A stretch of DNA of 64,000 nt, from NCBI RefSeq assembly GCF_024623455.1, contig NZ_JANIPJ010000004.1, positions 186,001-250,000 on the forward strand, given 5' to 3'. Under the pieces are notes generated by a model. That model was not told the origin of the DNA and did not search any database. It worked only from the letters and a program-made list of their open reading frames with translations. This DNA is from Paenibacillus soyae. GTDB taxonomy: Bacteria; Bacillota; Bacilli; Paenibacillales; Paenibacillaceae. Below, piece after piece: positions 1 through 8,582 of this stretch; position 1 is the stretch's first letter, and every line of letters begins with the position of its first letter. The translations under genes were made by a program, and so were the position numbers.

Positions 1-316
1 TTGCGTTTAACAGATCTTCTCGCAGCGGCGTGAACGAGTCCAACAGAATGCCGGGCTCCAAAGCGCGGCATCCATGAACCGCATGACCGGGGATGCAAAG
101 CGTATCACCGGCATGGAGCACATGCTTCGTCCCATCCACCTCAAACTCGAAGGAGCCTTTCATGCAGTAGGTCATCTGTTCATGCGGATGGCTGTGCATA
201 TAGCCTTCCGCATTCTCTTCGAAGTGCACCTCCATCATCATCAGCTGCTTGCCCGCATTCAATATCTTCCGCCTAACCCCAGGTTCGGCGCTTACCCATA
301 TCCCAATATTAGTCAT
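1..316 (-). CDS. Cupin-domain protein (C-terminus cut by window edge)
   Basis: Reading leftward from the ATG at 316, 105 codons are open to the window edge, so the C-terminus is missing or nearly so. The start has a ribosome site (GGGAG) eight bases upstream. The product is a small single-domain cupin: a HSHPHEQ-type metal-binding motif around residues 43-49 is followed by a G-x-F-E-F-E-V-D-G strand pair and a second conserved stretch with a histidine (P-G-H-A-V-H-G) near residue 82, the usual two-motif layout of a beta-barrel cupin. The substrate cannot be told from sequence. It follows the response-regulator gene at 358 by about 40 bases in the same direction and is probably the last or a late gene of the sugar-transport operon, where such cupins are often sugar isomerases or unknowns. 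Confidence 0.8.
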   Translation of the reverse strand, partial: MTNIGIWVSAEPGVRRKILNAGKQLMMMEVHFEENAEGYMHSHPHEQMTYCMKGSFEFEVDGTKHVLHAGDTLCIPGHAVHGCRALEPGILLDSFTPLREDLLNA

Positions 317-357
317 CCTATCATCTCCCATGTGCGCTCATAGAAGCTCATTCTCGC

Positions 358-1974
358 TTATACCGGCAAATACTTCTGCTTAAACTCCGAAGGCGTTATG
401 CCTATATGCTTCTTGAACACCTCGCTGAAGTAACGCCGGTCCCCATACCCCGTCGCTATCGCGATTTCCTGAACCTGATGCCCGTCTATCAGCATCTTTT
501 TGGCGAGCTCCATCCGCTCCTGCGTCACGAACTGCGCAAATGGCAGGCCCATCGTTTTTTTGAATAGGTTGGCATAGTAGCTCCCGCTAAGATGTACATG
601 CTTAGCTTGATTCTGCACCGTCAGCTCCTCATGCAGATGGTCCCGGATGTACCGTACGGATTCCTCGATTATAACGGAGGCTTCGCTGGCCCGCGAGCGC
701 TCGATCATCTCGCAGATTTGCCAGCATAGCTGAAGCAGCTTTTCCTGCAGCTTCCGGAGCGACGTGATGCCCGTCATATTCCGTTCTCGCACGCCCCGCA
801 CCAGCTCGGCCGCCTCCTCCTGCGATACGACCTCGAGCAGCACGCGAATCATCATATAAGCCATCTCATAATAGAAGCTGATAAAATATTCCGGATCCGG
901 CATATCGTCCGTCGCCTCAAAGTCGGCAAAAATCCGCATAAACAGCTCGGATGCCTTGTGAGAGTTGCCGCTGCGAACGCTGTACAGAAGCTCTTTCTCC
1001 ATGTCGACCGAGCAGTACGGGCGCCTTTTTTCGCTTGTGTTCACTTCATGGTAGCCGAACACGCCGTTGCCGCCGGTGTAGAAATGGTAAGATAAGGCCG
1101 CTACCGCTTGGCCGTATGAGCCGGAGATTTCACTCCTGTCTCTAACCCCAAGCCCAAGGCCGATCGAAACCGTAAATCTCGTATATCGCTCAATGTTCTG
1201 ACAGCACTTCTCCGCGATCATAAGGCTGCCATACTGCTCGTTTTCATTAAAGACGGCAACAAACCGATCCATCGTCTCCCGGAAGACGATACCTGTCGTA
1301 TAACCGGCAATCGTCTCTTCCACAATATTTTGCAGCGAGAAGCGCTGCAATTCGGCCTGATGGATCGGAATATGCTCGCATTTCTCCGCAAAATCGTCCA
1401 TCTCCAGCACCATGACGACAAAATTTTGTTTGCCAAGCGGAATTTCGAGAAAATCCCATCGCTGCCAAGTCTTTTCTTCGCCGCCTCGATGATGCAGCAG
1501 CAGCTGCATATATTCCTGCCGAAGCATCGGCAGGCTCGTCTTCACCTTCTGCTCGAGCTCGAGGCGCGCCAGCTCCTCTTTCCGTTCCTCTTCCAGGACG
1601 GTCTTCGCCTTCAGCACGGCATCCAGAATCTCGTCCAGCGAGAACGGCTTCGCCAGGAAGTCGAACGCGCCTAGCTTGATAGCCTGCTGGGCGTATTCGA
1701 AGTCGGTAAATCCGGTTATGAATATAATTTTGCAGGACGGCAGTATGGACCTCACCCGCTCCGTTAACATCAGGCCATCCATCTTCGGCATGCGAATATC
1801 GGTAATGATAATTTCCGGCGACACCTCTTCGATTAATTTCAGCCCTTCTTCTCCGTCGGTTGCCGTGCCCGCCAGCTCGATACCGTGCTCCTGCCACTTC
1901 ACGCTTCTCGATATCCCGTCGATTACGGCGACGACGTCGTCAATAACGCACATCTTCCAACTGTTCGTATTCAT
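358..1974 (-). CDS. AraC-type response regulator (YesN family)
   Basis: A 538-residue transcription regulator. Residues 8-123 form a CheY-like receiver with the acidic pair D12-D13, phospho-acceptor D59 in the motif TDIRMPKMDG and the conserved lysine in the AKPF motif near residue 109. A long central linker region of unknown fold follows. The last ~100 residues carry two helix-turn-helix motifs of the AraC family, ending with the typical GYGDRRYFSEVFKKHIGITPSEF signature split across the second motif. The ATG at 1974 has AGGAG upstream. It lies directly downstream of the sensor kinase gene (6-base gap), so the two form a YesM/YesN pair. By family precedent it activates the adjoining ABC sugar transporter genes when phosphorylated. 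The inducing sugar is not evident. Confidence 0.93.
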   Translation of the reverse strand: MNTNSWKMCVIDDVVAVIDGISRSVKWQEHGIELAGTATDGEEGLKLIEEVSPEIIITDIRMPKMDGLMLTERVRSILPSCKIIFITGFTDFEYAQQAIKLGAFDFLAKPFSLDEILDAVLKAKTVLEEERKEELARLELEQKVKTSLPMLRQEYMQLLLHHRGGEEKTWQRWDFLEIPLGKQNFVVMVLEMDDFAEKCEHIPIHQAELQRFSLQNIVEETIAGYTTGIVFRETMDRFVAVFNENEQYGSLMIAEKCCQNIERYTRFTVSIGLGLGVRDRSEISGSYGQAVAALSYHFYTGGNGVFGYHEVNTSEKRRPYCSVDMEKELLYSVRSGNSHKASELFMRIFADFEATDDMPDPEYFISFYYEMAYMMIRVLLEVVSQEEAAELVRGVRERNMTGITSLRKLQEKLLQLCWQICEMIERSRASEASVIIEESVRYIRDHLHEELTVQNQAKHVHLSGSYYANLFKKTMGLPFAQFVTQERMELAKKMLIDGHQVQEIAIATGYGDRRYFSEVFKKHIGITPSEFKQKYLPV

Positions 1975-1979
1975 GCTGT

Positions 1980-3740
1980 TTACGCTCCTAGTCCGCTTTG
2001 CCGGGATTGTAGTGGTATACGAATGGTTACTTGGGTTCGCATGTCCGGAATGCTGATCAGTTCAAGCTCCGCGTCGCTGCCGTATTGGAGCGCCAGCCGC
2101 TTATGGATGTTCTGAAGCGCGTACCCGCTCAGCCTCGCGCCGTCCTCATCTTCCGCAGGCTCGAATCCCACGCCGTTATCTTCAACCTCGAGCACGAGCC
2201 GGTCTTCGAATTGGAAAATATGAATGTGGATGAATCCTCCATCCTTTCGATCCTTAAACCCGTGCAGGATCGAATTTTCGACGAGCGGCTGGAGTAATAT
2301 TTTCAAGATGGGCTGAGTTAGGTCTACTCCTTCCTGCACGTCTACCCGGAAGTCGAACAAGGACGTATAGCACTGCTTCTGAATGTTTATGTACTGCGTC
2401 ACATGGGTGATCTCGTTCTTTAACGTCGTCATCTCTCTTCCTTTGTTCAAGCCGAGCTGGAACAGCTTCGACAAGGAAAGCACCATCTGCTGCACATGCT
2501 CATGCTCTTGCAGCTGGCTTTTCCAATAAATCGTGTTCAGCGTGTTATAGAGGAAGTGCGGATCGATCTGAGCCTGCATCGCTTTCAGCTCCGACCTCCG
2601 CTTCTCCGTCTCCGCTTCCTTCACCTCAAGGAACAGCCGGTTGATCTCGTCCAGCATTCGGTTGAAGCGGAAGCCGACCTGCGAGATCTCGTCTTGAAAT
2701 TCGCTTTCGAACCGAACGTCCAGGTCGCTGTGCTCGACTTTCTTCATTACGGTCTGAAGCTTGGTTAGCGGCCTGAGCAGCAGCCGCGTCAGCAGGCGCG
2801 CGAAGAAGATCGAGATGATAAGGGTAACGAGGATAAAAATGATAATGACCCATGTAATGCTTCCCAGCTGCTGAGCTATGCTCTGCTTCGGCAGGACGCT
2901 GAACAGCACCCACTCGCTTGCCGAATCAAGTCTTTTGTAATGAACGAGATAATCTTTGTCGCCCGCGTGGTAAGGGAAGCTTCCTTCATTTTGTTGAAGA
3001 GCCTTCTGGACGGAAGGATGCAGCGCGAAATCCGGAAAGGTTCCGGAGCCGGACGGGGAGATCGTCTCTCCTTCCCGGGAGAGCAGGATGAATCGCCCCT
3101 CGTTGAAGCCTAGATCGCGGTTAATATAGCGGGTGAGCTCCTCCACCTTCACGTTCGCCAGAACGTACTTGTTGTCGGAAGCCATGTTCATCGCTCCTTC
3201 CGTCAGGAACGTAATCATGTCTCCCTTCTCGTTATAGAAAGGATCCTCGTGAGGCCCGATCCACAGCTCGATATGGCGTTCCTCTGACGTCACAACCGAG
3301 TCATACAGCGATGTAGCGTAAAAGGATTCCCGTGGCAGACCGATTTTCGACGTTTCATAGTAGGAGCCTTCCGGCGTTGCCACTAGAATCGAATCGATTA
3401 GAGGCTCCACCAGCTTCATCTGGATGAAGACGGTTTGCAGAGCCGACAGATGCGTGTAATAGTTTTGAAAGTCGGATGCCGGCTCCAGGCCTACCGCTCT
3501 CCTGTAATCCATGTTCATCATCATCGAAAAAACCGAAGTTTTCACTTTATTCAGCTTCTCGTCAAGCGCCTGCGAGGTTTTGCTCAGCATATCCCGGCTT
3601 AGGCGATCCGCATTGTTTTCGGCCAAGTTCCCCGCTATCTGATAAGCCAGCAGACCGGTGGCCGAGACGACGACGGAGACGATCAGGATAAACGCCAACC
3701 AAATCCTTTGCTGGAACGATAATTTGTAGATGAAGCTCAT
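1980..3740 (-). CDS. Sensor histidine kinase (YesM family)
   Basis: A 586-residue membrane kinase. There is one transmembrane helix at about residues 13-35, a ~255-residue extracellular sensor region (Cache-like by position), a second helix at about 295-315 and a HAMP segment to about 365. The His_kinase domain has the YesM-type H box (QIDPHFLYNTLN, H395), then an N box (ENSILHGF) and a G box (DNGVGFE) for ATP binding. This H-box form lacks the classical DHp sequence and is typical of kinases paired with AraC-type regulators. The gene sits between permease gene 3801-4631 and the regulator, so it is probably co-transcribed with the transporter it controls. It likely senses either an extracellular sugar or the loaded binding protein. 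Confidence 0.93.
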   Translation of the reverse strand: MSFIYKLSFQQRIWLAFILIVSVVVSATGLLAYQIAGNLAENNADRLSRDMLSKTSQALDEKLNKVKTSVFSMMMNMDYRRAVGLEPASDFQNYYTHLSALQTVFIQMKLVEPLIDSILVATPEGSYYETSKIGLPRESFYATSLYDSVVTSEERHIELWIGPHEDPFYNEKGDMITFLTEGAMNMASDNKYVLANVKVEELTRYINRDLGFNEGRFILLSREGETISPSGSGTFPDFALHPSVQKALQQNEGSFPYHAGDKDYLVHYKRLDSASEWVLFSVLPKQSIAQQLGSITWVIIIFILVTLIISIFFARLLTRLLLRPLTKLQTVMKKVEHSDLDVRFESEFQDEISQVGFRFNRMLDEINRLFLEVKEAETEKRRSELKAMQAQIDPHFLYNTLNTIYWKSQLQEHEHVQQMVLSLSKLFQLGLNKGREMTTLKNEITHVTQYINIQKQCYTSLFDFRVDVQEGVDLTQPILKILLQPLVENSILHGFKDRKDGGFIHIHIFQFEDRLVLEVEDNGVGFEPAEDEDGARLSGYALQNIHKRLALQYGSDAELELISIPDMRTQVTIRIPLQSRQSGLGA

Positions 3741-3800
3741 GAGGTTCCCCGCCTCGCTTTAGGTAGTTGCCATAGATGGTAACATGCGGGACAAGCCCCA

Positions 3801-4631
3801 TCAACCCTTTATCGCGCCTACATTCATCTGAACGAAGGACTTATTCGCCAGGATGTACATAAGCAGCATCGGAAGCATCGAGATGCAAGCGCCCGTCAGC
3901 ATCAGATGGCTTTGGACCGCGCCCCCGAAGCCGTATCGAATATTCGCCAGTCCGACCGTTATCGGCTGAAGCTCCGGCTGCGACATCGTGAATACGAGAG
4001 GTAGAATGTAGTTGTTCCAGGCTCCGCGGAAGGCGAACAGTCCGACGACGCCGAGCGCCGGCGCGCACAGCGGCAATATAATACGCGAGAAAATATAGAA
4101 AGAGCTTGCGCCGTCGATCATGGCCGCTTCATCCAGCTCTTTGGAGATGCTTCGGATGAAGGCGTACAGGATAAAAAACGTCGTGCCGCCCGCGCCGGTC
4201 ATCATAATAATGAGACCGAGCACCGACTTATGAAGGCCGAGCGTCACCATGATTTGATAAGCGGGCTTCAGCGTCAGCACCCCCATGTGGATGAACATCA
4301 TGGCGGAGTAAACGCCAAGCAGCAGCTTCCGTCCCGGGAACGACCTGCGCGCGACCGCGTATGCGGCCAAGGAGCAGACGGTAACCGTCGTTATGGTCGC
4401 CCCGACACTATAGATGACGCTATTCCACACATAGACGGAAAACTTCGCTTCTTTCCAGGTGTAGAGATAATTTTCGAGCTGCCATACTTTCGGCAGAAGC
4501 GCCGAGCCCGCGTTCAGCTCCTGATTCGTCTTGAACGAACCGAGCATGGCGAGCGCAATGGGAAGCAGCAGAAGCGCGGCTGTAATGAGCAGAAAAGTCC
4601 AGGTCAGAATCCTTCCCGATATGCGCGTCAT
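3801..4631 (-). CDS. Carbohydrate ABC transporter permease (MalG/CUT1 type)
   Basis: A 276-residue inner-membrane permease with six predicted helices. The EAA loop is visible as D-E-A-A-M-I-D-G-A around residues 167-175, the contact site for the ATPase, followed by the usual I-x-L-P-L-C-x-P sequence. The start ATG has a clear AAGGAGGAG site. It forms the transmembrane pore with the permease encoded at 4656-5552 and takes sugar from the lipoprotein at 5585-6985. No ATP-binding subunit is encoded in the operon; CUT1 systems of this group commonly share an MsmX-type ATPase encoded elsewhere. The sugar is not known, but the family handles oligosaccharides. Confidence 0.93.
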   Translation of the reverse strand: MTRISGRILTWTFLLITAALLLLPIALAMLGSFKTNQELNAGSALLPKVWQLENYLYTWKEAKFSVYVWNSVIYSVGATITTVTVCSLAAYAVARRSFPGRKLLLGVYSAMMFIHMGVLTLKPAYQIMVTLGLHKSVLGLIIMMTGAGGTTFFILYAFIRSISKELDEAAMIDGASSFYIFSRIILPLCAPALGVVGLFAFRGAWNNYILPLVFTMSQPELQPITVGLANIRYGFGGAVQSHLMLTGACISMLPMLLMYILANKSFVQMNVGAIKG

Positions 4632-4655
4632 GATTTCTCCTCCTTATGCCTGCAA

Positions 4656-5552
4656 TCAGGAATAAATATCGTTCAGCTTTCTGGATAAATACAAGTACAA
4701 ACCGGTAATCACGCCTACGATCAAGGCCAGCAGCATCGCGACGGCGGAGCCGTAGCCGATATCCTGGGCCATCGTCTCGCCCGTCGAAACCGGGAACAAC
4801 AGCTTGTAGAGATAGAGATGCATAACCTCCGTCGCACCGGACGGTCCGCCGCCGGTTAAGACCATAATCGCCTCATAGCTTTCGAGCGCGCTCATAATCG
4901 CCAGCATCATAATGATATTTAGAACCGGGCCCAGCATGGGAATGGTGATCGACCAGAACCTTCTTGCTCCGGTGGCGCCGTCGAGCTCGGCGCTTTCATA
5001 TACGTCCTTCGGTATGCCTTGCAACCCGGCCAGGAAGAGCAGCATGTAATTGCCGATGCCTCCCCAAGCCGCGATGATGATACAGGTCAGCATCGCATTC
5101 TGCATATTCAGCCATTCGACCGCGGGCAATCCGATCATGTTCAAAATTTGATTCAACAAACCGTTGTAGGAGTTGAAGATGAGGTAGAATACGACGGCCA
5201 TGACGGCCGTACTGAATATCGTAGGCATGAAATAAATACCGCGCAGCAGGTTGCGTCCCCTCAGTTTGCCGTTTAACAGAACCGCCAGCAGCAATGCGAC
5301 GGGCAGAGTCAGAATCATTTTGCCGGACGCAAACACGAACGTGTTCCAGATCGCGTCCCACAAATAGTCGTCGCGGAACAGCCGCTTAATATTATAGAGC
5401 CCTGCGAACTTCGCTTCGCCATAGCCTTTGTAGTCGTAAAACATGTAGCGCAAAGCCCATAAAATCGGATAAATTCCGAGTGTAACCGTCAAGATCACAC
5501 TCGGAGTAACGAAAAGATAGGCTTCCGCATGGTTCTTCCATTTCTGTATCAT
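4656..5552 (-). CDS. Carbohydrate ABC transporter permease (MalF/CUT1 type)
   Basis: A 298-residue permease with six hydrophobic helices, the first at about residues 12-34 (long N-terminal helix typical of the UgpA/MalF partner). The EAA motif reads Y-E-S-A-E-L-D-G-A near residues 183-191. The ribosome site is GGAGG, five bases from the ATG. It pairs with the downstream permease (25-base gap) and follows the solute-binding lipoprotein, the order binding protein-MalF-MalG being standard for CUT1 importers. It is a cytoplasmic-membrane protein. The role is secure; the transported sugar is not. Confidence 0.93.
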   Translation of the reverse strand: MIQKWKNHAEAYLFVTPSVILTVTLGIYPILWALRYMFYDYKGYGEAKFAGLYNIKRLFRDDYLWDAIWNTFVFASGKMILTLPVALLLAVLLNGKLRGRNLLRGIYFMPTIFSTAVMAVVFYLIFNSYNGLLNQILNMIGLPAVEWLNMQNAMLTCIIIAAWGGIGNYMLLFLAGLQGIPKDVYESAELDGATGARRFWSITIPMLGPVLNIIMMLAIMSALESYEAIMVLTGGGPSGATEVMHLYLYKLLFPVSTGETMAQDIGYGSAVAMLLALIVGVITGLYLYLSRKLNDIYS

Positions 5553-5584
5553 GGCAGCCTCCGGATGCGGGATTTATCCTCGTC

Positions 5585-6985
5585 TTATTTCTGCAGAGCT
5601 TTCGGGTCAAAGGACGGATCGGCCGTAACCTTCACTTTGCCGTCCGCGACAGCCTTGTCGAGCGCCGCGTTGTAGCTGGCGTTCAGGTCGCTGATCACTT
5701 GATCCAGATCGCCGCCTACCAGAATGTATTTCACGAACTCTTCATGCCATGTTTTTCCTTCCGGCGTAACGCCGGACGGAGCAATCGGCCATGCGGCGTC
5801 GTATTTGGTCGGAAGGAAGCTCTTGATGCCCGGAACCGAAGGCTCTTTGGCTCCTTCGAGCACATGCGGCAATACGGAAATGCCTAGACCGGCTTCATGG
5901 TAGCCGCGGAGCACCTCGTCTTGATACATATAAGTCATGAATTTCCATGCCGCTTCCTTGTTCTTGGATTCGCTGCTCATAGACAGCCAAGTAATGGCGG
6001 CGGGATCGACGGCGCCCTGCGGCTCTCCGCCGTCAATCGTAGGCACCAGTGTCGCGTCCCAGCGAATTTTGGCGGGGAACTGCGTGTTGTACACGCCCGG
6101 CTCCGTCGAATAGGAGATGTACATACCGATCTTGCCCTCCGCGAATTGCGCGCGCATCGGGTCCATATCAAGCGCCTCCGAGCCAGGCAGCACGCTGCCG
6201 TCCGCGCTCATTTGGCGGAACGCTTCTATAATCGGCTTCCAGCCGGTGAAGTCGTACTTCGCTGTCTTGAAGTCGAAGCCGGAACGGTGGAACCCGTTCA
6301 TCTCCGCGATCTTCTCCGCGGAACGCCCAAGCGCGCTGGACGGGCTCTTATATGGCAGCGACCAGCCATAGATGCCGTCCGCTTTGCCGATTTCCGTAAT
6401 CTTCTTCGCCGCGGCGACCATTTCGTCGAGCGATTTCGGCGGCTGAAGTCCCGCCTTCTCGAACATATCGACATTGTAGACCAGGCGAATCGTGTTGCCG
6501 ACGTTCGGCAAAGAAATAATATTGCCGTCGAATTGATTGCCGCCTTCAAGGATGAAGCCTTCGAATTTCGCTTTCAAGTCGTCCGTCATATAATCGTTCA
6601 GCGGCTCGAAATAGCCTTTCGCGTAGAACTCGTTCGGCCGCTGGGCCGCGAATACGTCGGGAGCCTGATCACTTGCGAAAGCCAGATCCAGCGATTGCGG
6701 ATAGTTCTCCGCCATCATCGTCATTTCCACTTCGATGTTGTCTTGGTTCGTAGAGTTGAACTCGTCGATCTTCGCTTTGATGTACTCCGCGTCATGACGC
6801 TGATAGGTCCAGTAAACCAGCTTCGTCTTTTCGCCATTTCCTTTCGTCTCGGCCGCATTGTTCGCTCCGGTCTCATTTCCGGTGCTCGTATTGCCGCTAT
6901 TGCTGCCGCCCGCGCATCCCGCGATGCCGAAAGCGAGCGTAACGGCTGCCAGCAGTGTCAACGATCTTTTCAGTCCTTTTTTCAT
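5585..6985 (-). CDS. Extracellular sugar-binding lipoprotein (CUT1 family)
   Basis: A 466-residue solute-binding protein. The reading frame is open as far as 7198, but the real start is the ATG at 6985: it has GGGGATG upstream and begins a lipoprotein signal peptide (basic MKKGLKRS, hydrophobic core, lipobox I-A-G-C). The mature part begins with a Gly/Asn-rich tether and then the family-1 binding fold (YWTYQRHDAEYIKAKIDEF segment split over residues 50-70, later L-G-R-S and W-K-F-M-T-Y motifs). It is first gene of the operon that continues through two permeases, kinase, regulator and cupin. It would be anchored outside the membrane and deliver an oligosaccharide to the pore; the ligand cannot be read from sequence. 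Confidence 0.92.
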   Translation of the reverse strand: MKKGLKRSLTLLAAVTLAFGIAGCAGGSNSGNTSTGNETGANNAAETKGNGEKTKLVYWTYQRHDAEYIKAKIDEFNSTNQDNIEVEMTMMAENYPQSLDLAFASDQAPDVFAAQRPNEFYAKGYFEPLNDYMTDDLKAKFEGFILEGGNQFDGNIISLPNVGNTIRLVYNVDMFEKAGLQPPKSLDEMVAAAKKITEIGKADGIYGWSLPYKSPSSALGRSAEKIAEMNGFHRSGFDFKTAKYDFTGWKPIIEAFRQMSADGSVLPGSEALDMDPMRAQFAEGKIGMYISYSTEPGVYNTQFPAKIRWDATLVPTIDGGEPQGAVDPAAITWLSMSSESKNKEAAWKFMTYMYQDEVLRGYHEAGLGISVLPHVLEGAKEPSVPGIKSFLPTKYDAAWPIAPSGVTPEGKTWHEEFVKYILVGGDLDQVISDLNASYNAALDKAVADGKVKVTADPSFDPKALQK

Positions 6986-7114
6986 CCGCCGTTCATCCCC
7001 TCGTGTTCTGTTTGTGGTTGCTTGGTACATGTTTATCTTATCGCGCAGGTCGATTAATGGGAGCGTGGAAAAACAACTCGCTCGGGGGGGAAATCCGATG
7101 ATGATCCCTTCCCC

Positions 7115-7120
7115 ATTGTA
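7115..7120 (-). promoter_or_regulatory. Probable extended -10 promoter of the first sugar operon
   Basis: On the minus strand the sequence TGC-TACAAT forms an extended -10 element about 130 bases ahead of the lipoprotein start at 6985. No good -35 box is seen at 17 bases, which is tolerated for extended -10 promoters. It lies downstream of the hairpin at 7172-7189, so the operon would be insulated from upstream transcription. Nothing else gene-like is visible between 6986 and 7171. Confidence 0.4.
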
Positions 7121-7162
7121 GCAGGATTCGGCAAACCGTAAGGAAGGCGTCATCGGAGAACA

Positions 7163-7189
7163 GAAAAAAAACGGCCGAGCTCGGCCGTC
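7163..7189 (-). terminator. Rho-independent terminator, minus strand
   Basis: The self-complementary run ACGGCCGAGCTCGGCCGT (7172-7189) folds into a GC-rich hairpin. On the minus strand it is followed by eight or more U residues. There is no obvious minus-strand gene just upstream apart from the zinc-ribbon gene beyond the tRNA, so it probably protects the sugar operon promoter from read-through. Confidence 0.7.
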
Positions 7190-7269
7190 TTCAATCATCT
7201 TTTATAGAGGTCAGTATGCTTTCTGCACCTCGATTTTTTGCGTCTCTAAAAAAAAACAAAATGAAACAC

Positions 7270-7299
7270 TTGACCCTATAACAGGACCTGTGTTATATT
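7270..7299 (+). promoter_or_regulatory. Promoter of tRNA-Leu
   Basis: A -35 box TTGACC (7270-7275) and an extended -10 box TGT-TATATT (hexamer 7294-7299), 18 bases apart, end 22 bases before the first base of the tRNA gene. This is a strong sigma-A type promoter by eye. Confidence 0.65.
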
Positions 7300-7321
7300 A
7301 TTTTCTGTTGACACAATATAT

Positions 7322-7408
7322 GCGGTCGTGGCGGAATTGGCAGACGCGCTAGATTCAGGTTCTAGTGGTGTAACAGCCGTGGAGGTTCGAGTCCTCTCGA
7401 CCGCACCA
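7322..7408 (+). tRNA. tRNA-Leu (anticodon CAG)
   Basis: An 87-base class II tRNA with encoded CCA end (7406-7408). The acceptor stem GCGGUCG pairs with CGACCGC. The anticodon stem CUAGA/UCUAG encloses the loop UUCAGGU, giving anticodon CAG, which reads CUG leucine codons. The long variable arm (class II, as in Leu and Ser) and the GGUUCGAGUCC T-arm are both present. It is a single tRNA gene, followed by its own terminator. Confidence 0.97.
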
Positions 7409-7446
7409 TCAACACTCATACATGGATGATATCCATTGTACATAAA

Positions 7447-7478
7447 GAAACCCTCCTTAACGGAGGGTTTTCTTTTTC
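7447..7478 (+). terminator. Terminator after tRNA-Leu
   Basis: Stem AACCCTCC / GGAGGGTT with a short TTAAC loop, followed by TTCTTTTT. An A-rich stretch in front (AAAGAAA) could also let it work weakly on the other strand. Confidence 0.8.
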
Positions 7479-7504
7479 TGCTTTGAATAAGCTTTGAATA
7501 AAGT

Positions 7505-7560
7505 AGAGTCTTTCGCTTAACTGCCTGCAAAGGCAATATGGCGAAAGACTCTTCTATTTT
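7505..7560. terminator. Bidirectional hairpin terminator
   Basis: AGAGTCTTTCGC (7505-7516) and its exact complement GCGAAAGACTCT (7541-7552) form a 12-bp stem, with a smaller TGCC...GGCA stem inside the loop. It lies just after the stop of the minus-strand zinc-ribbon gene at 7579 and after the tRNA terminator, so it serves mainly the minus-strand gene. Confidence 0.65.
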
Positions 7561-7578
7561 GTGCGCTAACCCGTCATA

Positions 7579-8184
7579 TTAATCGAATAGATCGCCAAAG
7601 ACGTCCAGCACGGTCTTTTTCTTCTTATACGGTCTCCCGTATTTGTCGTATCCGTAGTGCCCCTTGCCGTGGCCTTGCTGGCCATATCCCGGCGGGTATC
7701 CCGGATTCGACGGCTGGCCGTGCCCATAACCGCCTTGCGGCTGATTGTAGCCGGCTCCCGGCGGCGGCGGCGGCGCGCCGAATCCGCCATGCTGCGGGCT
7801 GGAATAAGGCTGGCTGCCGAAGCCTTGTCCGGCTGGGGAGCCTTGCTGCGGGTTCGCATAAGGCTGGCTTCCGCCAAAGCCCTGTCCGGAGCCGCCGGGC
7901 GCGCCTTGGCTGCCGTACTGCGGGGAGCCTTGCGAATATCCGCCGGTCGGATTCCCGGGCTGCTGCGGAGGCTGAGGCGCGGGCGAGGCGAATGGCGGCG
8001 CATCCTGATGCATTTGCTGCTCCATTCGCTCATAATCCTGGCGTACTTCCCTTACGCCGTGCATCAGCTTCTCCAGCTCTCCGCGATCCAGCCATACGCC
8101 TTTGCATTGCGGGCATACATCGATTTCTACTTCATCCTTAATGACCTCTCTCATCTTCACATCATCGCAAACCGGACATTTCAT
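7579..8184 (-). CDS. TFIIB-type zinc-ribbon protein with Gly/Pro/Gln-rich tail
   Basis: A 201-residue protein. The N-terminus holds a zf-TFIIB ribbon: CPVCD at residues 3-7 and CPQCKGVWLDRGELE at about 24-38, the four cysteines of a zinc site followed by the W-L-D-R-G-E-L signature of this family. Residues ~60-180 are low-complexity repeats rich in Gly, Gln, Pro, Ser and Tyr (QGFGSQPY-like units). The last ~20 residues are a lysine cluster followed by an acidic-hydrophobic V-F-G-D-L-F-D end. I chose the ATG at 8184 (AGGAGG, nine bases away) over the GTG at 8193. The function is unknown. The tail composition suggests a disordered, possibly self-associating or protein-binding segment. Confidence 0.85.
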   Translation of the reverse strand: MKCPVCDDVKMREVIKDEVEIDVCPQCKGVWLDRGELEKLMHGVREVRQDYERMEQQMHQDAPPFASPAPQPPQQPGNPTGGYSQGSPQYGSQGAPGGSGQGFGGSQPYANPQQGSPAGQGFGSQPYSSPQHGGFGAPPPPPGAGYNQPQGGYGHGQPSNPGYPPGYGQQGHGKGHYGYDKYGRPYKKKKTVLDVFGDLFD

Positions 8185-8235
8185 TCCTATCACCCTCCTC
8201 GAATGTTCATTCCTTGTCCAAACCTTATGAATCGA

Positions 8236-8454
8236 TCAGTGATCGGCTGCAGGCAATCGTTCATCCGTCGCCGGCATGTATCGGTATTCGCGGCTGAGCT
8301 TCACCACTCTTCTGCTAGGCTTGCGGATGACCACGCTAGTCTCATCCCATGCCACCACGATGCCCAGCACATCATTGATCTCCATCTCGTCCCGTACGAC
8401 GCGAACGGTTTCCCCGGATAACCGAAACGCGTCTAGCTGCTCTTCCGAAACCAT
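8236..8454 (-). CDS. Small hypothetical protein
   Basis: A 72-residue protein starting at the ATG at 8454, which has an AAAGGAGGG site; the frame is open further upstream without a better start. It has no signal peptide, helix-spanning segment or cysteine motif. The sequence alternates short beta-strand-like segments (TVRVVRDEMEI, VLGIVVAWDETSVVIRKP, RVVKLSREYRYMP), which would suit a small SH3-like or KOW-like barrel with basic residues, perhaps nucleic-acid binding. I do not recognise the family. It ends about 50 bases before the zinc-ribbon gene start, in the same direction. Confidence 0.7.
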   Translation of the reverse strand: MVSEEQLDAFRLSGETVRVVRDEMEINDVLGIVVAWDETSVVIRKPSRRVVKLSREYRYMPATDERLPAADH

Positions 8455-8518
8455 TGCTTGCCCTCCTTTACTTCGAAGCGTTCCAGAGCATGAAGAACAA
8501 TCTTCCAATCCCTATTAT

Positions 8519-8558
8519 ACAAAAAAACCTCAATGATAACATTTGCTTATCATTGAGG
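8519..8558 (-). terminator. Rho-independent terminator, minus strand
   Basis: CCTCAATGATAA (8528-8539) pairs perfectly with TTATCATTGAGG (8547-8558), loop of seven. On the minus strand a run of U follows (A8519-8527 on the plus strand). It ends the transcript of the gene at 8583-8897. Confidence 0.85.
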
Positions 8559-8582
8559 TCTCTTATGAGTGCGGTCGCTTCG

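Noticed and set aside
7308..7313. A second TTGACA as the tRNA-Leu -35 box
   Set aside because: Its -10 position would fall inside the tRNA gene; the TTGACC/TATATT pair further upstream fits better.
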